Of a stretch of DNA of 8,317 nt, positions 5,393 to 8,317 are shown piece by piece; the stretch's first letter is position 1; the number at the start of each line of letters is the position of its first letter. The notes under the pieces are model-generated. The model saw only the letters and a list, made by a program, of their open reading frames with translations, had not been told where the DNA came from and searched no databases. The DNA comes from an uncultured Enterococcus sp. (GTDB lineage Bacteria > Bacillota > Bacilli > Lactobacillales > Enterococcaceae). The translations under genes and the position numbers were made by a program. The stretch spans positions 1-8,317 of the forward strand of contig CAMJVA010000060.1 of assembly GCA_946409145.1 (NCBI GenBank), given 5' to 3'.

Positions 5393-6742
5393 TCATTTTT
5401 TAAAAAGAGAATCAAGCCTTTCTTCCCAAGTCTCCTCTTTTAACTCGTCTAATGTCAAAGGTGTTCCTTTATCATAATCTTCAACTGTTAAATGATGATA
5501 ACTACAACATTTTTCTGGAATATTAGGTCTTGGATTAGAAAAATAAGTGGCAATGTCTTCTCTTAAACAGTGATTAGAAAAAATATACGCCATTAATTTC
5601 TCTTCTTGAAAGTATTTTTCTCTATTTTTTTTCTCTAAAAGTTCATAAGAGGTTTCTTGTTGTTTAGCTTGTAAAAATTGAGCCACATCTGAAAGATTTT
5701 CTTCTCTTTTTTGGGCAAAATACCGGTGAATACGTTCATCTTGTTCTACATAATATAAAAGAGCAAAGCCTTCTTTTCCATCTCTGGAACACCGCCCTGT
5801 TTCTTGAACATAGTCTTCTAGGGAACTTGGTAATTCGTAATGAATCACAAAACGAATATCAGGTTTATCAATCCCCATTCCAAAGGCATTTGTGGCTACA
5901 ATAATTTGGAGTTTCCCTGAAATAAACTGCATTTGCAACTGTTGTCTTTCCATAGGCGTCATTCCACCATGATAGCTACTAGCTTTAAATCCTTGTTCTT
6001 TTAAAAATCTCCCAAGCTCTTCACATTTTTTTCGCGTATTACAATAGATAATTCCACTGGTAAATCGCTGATTTAAAACCTGTAATAAATCTTCTTGGCG
6101 ACTTTTTTCATCAGGTAAAATTTTCACTAAATAACCAATTTTTTCTCGATTAACGGGATACTCTACTAACATTAAATTTTCTTTAAGTAAAAAATGTTGA
6201 ATATCCCTTTTTACTTTTTTAGAGGCTGTGGCAGTTAAGGCTAAAATTTGCGGAAAACCTAATTGGGGTAAAACTTTTTCAATGAGCAAGTATTCTGGGC
6301 GAAAGTCAAATCCCCATTGAGAAATACAATGGGCTTCATCAATGACTAAAAGAGCTATTTTCACTTTTTTTAAATAAAACTGAACCTCTTTATTTTGCAA
6401 CATTTCAGGAGACAAAAGCAAAAAAGAAAAAGAAGTTAAATGACTTAAAATAGCAGTCTTTTCTTCCGGAGTTTTGTGAGAACTTAAAGAAACAGCAGAA
6501 GCCTTTTTTAATTGATTTAAGCGTCTTACTTGGTCTTCCATTAAAGAAATTAAAGGGGATAAAATAATCGTTAACCCTGGACGTAAAAAACTCGGTAAAG
6601 CGTAACATAAAGTTTTCCCTGAACCTGTGGGTAAAATACCTAGCACATTTTTATTGGCGAGAATATTTTGCACAATTTCTTCTTGTCCCAGGCGAAAATG
6701 ATTAAATCCAAAATACTTTTTTAAGGCTTCTTCTAGGGTCAT
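5393..6742 (-). CDS. recQ: RecQ-family ATP-dependent DNA helicase, short form (RecS-like)
   Basis: A superfamily 2, 3'-to-5' type DNA helicase for repair and recombination. In 449 residues the helicase core is complete: motif 0 FGFNHFRLGQEEI (11-23), Walker A TGSGKT (39-44), LSPLISLMEDQV (61-72), DEAH (135-138) with the aromatic-rich loop CISQWGFDFRP (139-149), LTATAS (169-174), YCNTRKKCEEL (233-243), and IVATNAFGMGIDKPDIRFVIH (281-301). Motif VI reads QETGRCSRDG (313-322), where the family usually has GRAGRDG. The zinc module (about 385-415) keeps a CLRED-type helix and a CC pair but lacks the spaced Cys ladder of E. coli RecQ. No winged-helix RQC or HRDC domain follows, so it is shorter than E. 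coli RecQ (about 610). The ATG overlaps the ypbB stop as ATGA, with AGAGGTGAG inside the ypbB end, so the two are translationally coupled. Family is sure; biochemical activity is inference. Confidence 0.95.
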   Translation of the reverse strand: MTLEEALKKYFGFNHFRLGQEEIVQNILANKNVLGILPTGSGKTLCYALPSFLRPGLTIILSPLISLMEDQVRRLNQLKKASAVSLSSHKTPEEKTAILSHLTSFSFLLLSPEMLQNKEVQFYLKKVKIALLVIDEAHCISQWGFDFRPEYLLIEKVLPQLGFPQILALTATASKKVKRDIQHFLLKENLMLVEYPVNREKIGYLVKILPDEKSRQEDLLQVLNQRFTSGIIYCNTRKKCEELGRFLKEQGFKASSYHGGMTPMERQQLQMQFISGKLQIIVATNAFGMGIDKPDIRFVIHYELPSSLEDYVQETGRCSRDGKEGFALLYYVEQDERIHRYFAQKREENLSDVAQFLQAKQQETSYELLEKKNREKYFQEEKLMAYIFSNHCLREDIATYFSNPRPNIPEKCCSYHHLTVEDYDKGTPLTLDELKEETWEERLDSLFKK

Positions 6743-7743
6743 TTTCTCACCTCTGATAAATAATTAATTTGCCATAAACGATAACTTAAAAAATCCATTT
6801 CTTTAGTAGAACTTATTGTTTTATAATCCCAATGAATCACTTGAGGATGATTTTTCACATAGTCATTTAAAATCAGCTTTGTTTCTTTTTGAATAAAATT
6901 TTCAAAAGGAAACTGTGCTTCCTCTAAAATAGCAATTTCTAAAAGATGGTCTCTTAAAGTAGAAGGTTTCAATTCCGGGCGTTTTCGTTGTAGTTGACTT
7001 AAAGAGCTGTCTTTTGTGAGAAATTTTTTCGTCTGAGAGACACTATTTTCTTTTTCTTGGAGTAAATCCTTTAAAAGAGGATAATTGCCCTGTTTTAAAA
7101 AGAAAATAAAGCTGTGGAGATCATGGTAATAAGTAAGATAACCTTCCATTTTATCTAAGGGATAAATTTGTGCTGGAACTTGCCCTAATACCTCATGGCC
7201 TTGCCATAATTGAGACAATCTATTGGCACTTTTTTTAGGCAGTTGAGAATTTAATTGGGCGATTTCTTCTTTAACCATTAGAATTTTTTCTTCTTGTAAA
7301 TGATTTTTTTTCAACCAGACTTTTATTTTCACCCCTGTAAGAAAATCTTGGGACAAAGGAAGATACTGGGCATTTTTGAAGGATTTTTCTGATAAGACTT
7401 GTAAGGAAAATAAAAACAATCCCCAAAGCTCTTGGTCAAACATCGAGTAAGGATAACCTTTTAAAAAAGGATATTCTGTTAAATCAAGGGGTGCTTCTAG
7501 AGAAGAACGGGAATATAAAAAACCCTGTTTTTCTTCAATGAGTCCTGTTTTCTTTAAAGACATAAGAGCATTTTCATAGTCTTCTTTTCGTAAATTTCTA
7601 AATAAACCAAAAAAAGGCAGTAATTGGTTAAAATAACCAAACACTAAAATAGAGCTAGTTTTTTTCCCAGTTAATAATAGGTATAAGGTGGTTTTTTTCA
7701 ACTTGTGTCTTGTCATAATCAAGGTTAGAATAAATTTACGCAT
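6739..7743 (-). CDS. ypbB: YpbB-like protein with C-terminal helicase-type helix-turn-helix
   Basis: A protein of unknown function, recognised by its position beside recQ and fer and by two regions. The N-terminal part has LLLTGKKTSSILVFGYF (22-38), like the LLKGKKSSQT segment I recall in Bacillus YpbB, and then LLPFFGLFRNL (41-51). The C-terminal part (about 235-285) has SLSQLQRKRPELKPSTLRDHL, matching the helix-turn-helix (HTH_40 type) known from the ends of some helicases. The middle is mostly helical with no catalytic motif. I choose ATG 7743-7741 (334 residues): AAAGG lies 11 bases upstream, a rather long spacing. A TTG at 7776 would overlap the fer start codon and add 11 residues beyond the family start. 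The stop overlaps the recQ start by four bases. Its likely promoter (7799-7826) lies inside fer. A role as partner of RecQ is inference. Confidence 0.82.
   Translation of the reverse strand: MRKFILTLIMTRHKLKKTTLYLLLTGKKTSSILVFGYFNQLLPFFGLFRNLRKEDYENALMSLKKTGLIEEKQGFLYSRSSLEAPLDLTEYPFLKGYPYSMFDQELWGLFLFSLQVLSEKSFKNAQYLPLSQDFLTGVKIKVWLKKNHLQEEKILMVKEEIAQLNSQLPKKSANRLSQLWQGHEVLGQVPAQIYPLDKMEGYLTYYHDLHSFIFFLKQGNYPLLKDLLQEKENSVSQTKKFLTKDSSLSQLQRKRPELKPSTLRDHLLEIAILEEAQFPFENFIQKETKLILNDYVKNHPQVIHWDYKTISSTKEMDFLSYRLWQINYLSEVRK
7703..7731 (+). promoter_or_regulatory. Candidate fer promoter inside the ypbB 5' coding region
   Basis: TTGTGT (7703-7708, 3 of 6) and TAGAAT (7726-7731, 5 of 6) are 17 bases apart on the plus strand. 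Transcription would start near 7738, giving a fer leader of about 38 bases that is antisense to the ypbB start. With only 32 bases between the two start codons the promoter must overlap ypbB. Confidence 0.5.
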
Positions 7744-7754
7744 TAGATCAGCTG

Positions 7755-7766
7755 CCTTTAAGGAGG
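7755..7766. promoter_or_regulatory. Back-to-back ribosome binding sites of ypbB and fer
   Basis: The plus strand reads CCTTTAAGGAGG. The right part AAGGAGG (7760-7766) is the fer site, nine bases before its ATG. The left part is AAAGG on the minus strand (7759-7755), the only candidate for ypbB, 11 bases before its ATG. Together they form the inverted repeat CCTTTAAGG. Confidence 0.6.
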
Positions 7767-7775
7767 ATAAGTTCA

Positions 7776-8000
7776 ATGTATTGCCAAATAAAAAAAGAAT
7801 TATGTATTGCTTGTGGCCTTTGCCAAGTCAGTTCTCCGGAATTTTTTGAAAGTGATGAAGAAGGCATCGTCATTTTTAAAGAAGCACCAGAAAAAGAAGA
7901 ACTTCCTTTTTCTGATAAAAAAATAATCGCCACCATTAAAAATTGTCCCACTGCTTGTCTTCGTTATAGTTTAACACAGAAAAAAACCACTGGAAAATAA
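7776..8000 (+). CDS. fer: Ferredoxin, single 4Fe-4S cluster
   Basis: A small soluble electron carrier of 74 residues and the only plus-strand gene. The cluster ligands are in C10-x2-C13-x2-C16 (LCIACGLCQV) and C57 followed by proline (NCPTAC), the pattern of one-cluster 4Fe-4S ferredoxins such as Bacillus Fer. C3 and C61 are extra cysteines; C61 could form a disulfide, as known in some one-cluster ferredoxins, though the partner position is not evident. The middle (20-50) is acidic, as usual for docking to redox partners. The start is ATG 7776 with AAGGAGG nine bases upstream. It is divergent from ypbB and converges on ribU, an arrangement conserved in Bacillus as fer/ypaA. The terminator stem begins inside its last codons. 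Its redox partner is not encoded in the window. Confidence 0.95.
   Translation: MYCQIKKELCIACGLCQVSSPEFFESDEEGIVIFKEAPEKEELPFSDKKIIATIKNCPTACLRYSLTQKKTTGK
7799..7826 (-). promoter_or_regulatory. Candidate ypbB-recQ promoter inside fer
   Basis: On the minus strand TTGGCA (7821-7826, 5 of 6) and CATAAT (7799-7804, 5 of 6) are 16 bases apart. Transcription would begin near 7792 and give a ypbB leader of about 49 bases that runs across the fer start codon and ribosome binding site in antisense. It lies over fer codons 8-17. Confidence 0.55.
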
Positions 8001-8022
8001 AAATTCCAGTGGTCATTTTTTT
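7986..8022. terminator. Bidirectional terminator shared by fer and ribU
   Basis: A perfect 10-base stem (ACCACTGGAA 7986-7995 with TTCCAGTGGT 8004-8013) has an eight-base loop. The plus strand continues with CATTTTTTTA, and the minus strand continues with a run of T opposite 7980-7986, so it can stop both convergent genes. The left arm and the fer stop codon overlap, and the right T run touches the ribU stop at 8021-8023. Confidence 0.9.
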
Positions 8023-8317
8023 ATTTAGAAAAAGATTGATGACTTAAAGTAGTTGTTTTTCTAGTTAACCAAGGTAAAAGTTTAGCATAAACTAATAAAA
8101 ATGCGGCAGAAACTAGGGCACCTTTAAATAAATTAAAAGGAACAATTCCTACTGTTACATATTTTGCTAAACTCATTCCTAAAAAGTTATCCGCTGAAAC
8201 ATTGAAAAATTTCAAGTACAAAGGAGTAATGACAAAATAATTAGCCACAGCCATAAAAGCGGTCATTAATATTGTTCCTGAAATAATTCCTAAAAACTTA
8301 CTAAAGCGATCCTTCAC
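8021..8317 (-). CDS. ribU: Riboflavin ECF transporter S component RibU (FmnP), C-terminal part
   Basis: RibU is the membrane subunit that binds riboflavin and works with the shared ECF energy-coupling module (EcfA, EcfA', EcfT) for uptake. Only the last 98-99 codons are in the window; the gene continues beyond position 8317, so the GTG at the edge is an internal valine codon and not a start. Two hydrophobic spans are visible, about fragment residues 10-35 and 50-83. The first runs into NYFVITPLYLKFF and the second contains GIVPFNLFKGALVSA; both motifs match RibU/FmnP proteins. The C-terminus is short, polar and cytoplasmic. It converges with fer and shares its terminator; the same neighbour relation (ypaA/fmnP by fer) exists in Bacillus. 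An FMN riboswitch is typical upstream of this gene but would be outside the window. Family assignment is firm. Confidence 0.9.
   Translation of the reverse strand: MKDRFSKFLGIISGTILMTAFMAVANYFVITPLYLKFFNVSADNFLGMSLAKYVTVGIVPFNLFKGALVSAAFLLVYAKLLPWLTRKTTTLSHQSFSK

Noticed and set aside
6405..6608. Minus-strand open frame inside recQ in another frame.
   Set aside because: It is wholly within the helicase core coding region, is F/K-rich and has no initiation signals.
7744..7776. TTG start at 7776 for ypbB, giving an extra 11 residues.
   Set aside because: It overlaps the fer ATG, has no ribosome binding site, and extends past the usual YpbB start; ATG 7743 is preferred.
7748..7951. Minus-strand open frame opposite fer.
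   Set aside because: It is antisense to the conserved ferredoxin and no start signal supports it.
1..8317. Mobile elements, phage genes, CRISPR repeats, toxin-antitoxin pairs, tRNA or rRNA.
   Set aside because: No transposase or integrase motif, no regularly spaced repeats and no cloverleaf or rRNA sequence were seen; gene content is housekeeping.

Overview
The window looks like the chromosome of a low-GC Gram-positive coccus or rod of the Lactobacillales, most probably Enterococcaceae-like (Enterococcus, Vagococcus or a relative). This rests on AT-rich DNA, AAGGAGG-type ribosome binding sites, frequent TTG starts, an HU of enterococcal/lactobacillal type, and the gene order. That order (ribU, fer | ypbB, recQ, a LysM protein, cmk, rpsA, der, hup) matches, with gene losses, the ypaA/fmnP-fer-ypbB-recS-ypbE-cmk-ypfD-engA-hbs stretch of Bacillus subtilis as I remember it. 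The species call is inference; no rRNA or tRNA gene is present.

Almost everything is on the minus strand, so transcription runs from high to low coordinates. From right to left: the 3' part of ribU (riboflavin transporter S component); the only plus-strand gene, fer (a single-cluster 4Fe-4S ferredoxin), which converges on ribU at a shared bidirectional terminator; the translationally coupled pair ypbB-recQ, divergent from fer with only 32 bases between start codons; a LysM-tailed single-span membrane protein (YpbE-like); cmk (CMP kinase); rpsA (four-S1-domain protein); der (ribosome-assembly GTPase); and hup (HU). At the left edge is a gene running off the window whose 130 visible residues look like a degenerate dehydroquinate-synthase (AroB) N-terminal half that has lost the glycine-rich motif.

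Functionally this is a housekeeping block: ribosome biogenesis and translation (der, rpsA), nucleotide supply (cmk), chromosome structure and repair (hup, recQ/ypbB), redox and flavin supply (fer, ribU) and the cell envelope (LysM protein). No mobile element, phage gene, CRISPR array or defence island is visible, and no gene-free stretch exceeds 300 bases. The longest gaps, upstream of der (244 bases) and between der and hup (224 bases), hold promoters, terminators and leader hairpins described below.

The points most worth a second look are the degenerate AroB-like protein next to hup; the ypbB/fer divergent start, where each predicted promoter lies inside the other gene so both mRNA leaders would be mutually antisense across both ribosome binding sites; a short RecQ with an eroded zinc site coupled to a YpbB carrying a helicase-type helix-turn-helix; paired hairpins in the hup leader; and a two-tier hairpin just before cmk. 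Nothing here proves an undescribed system.
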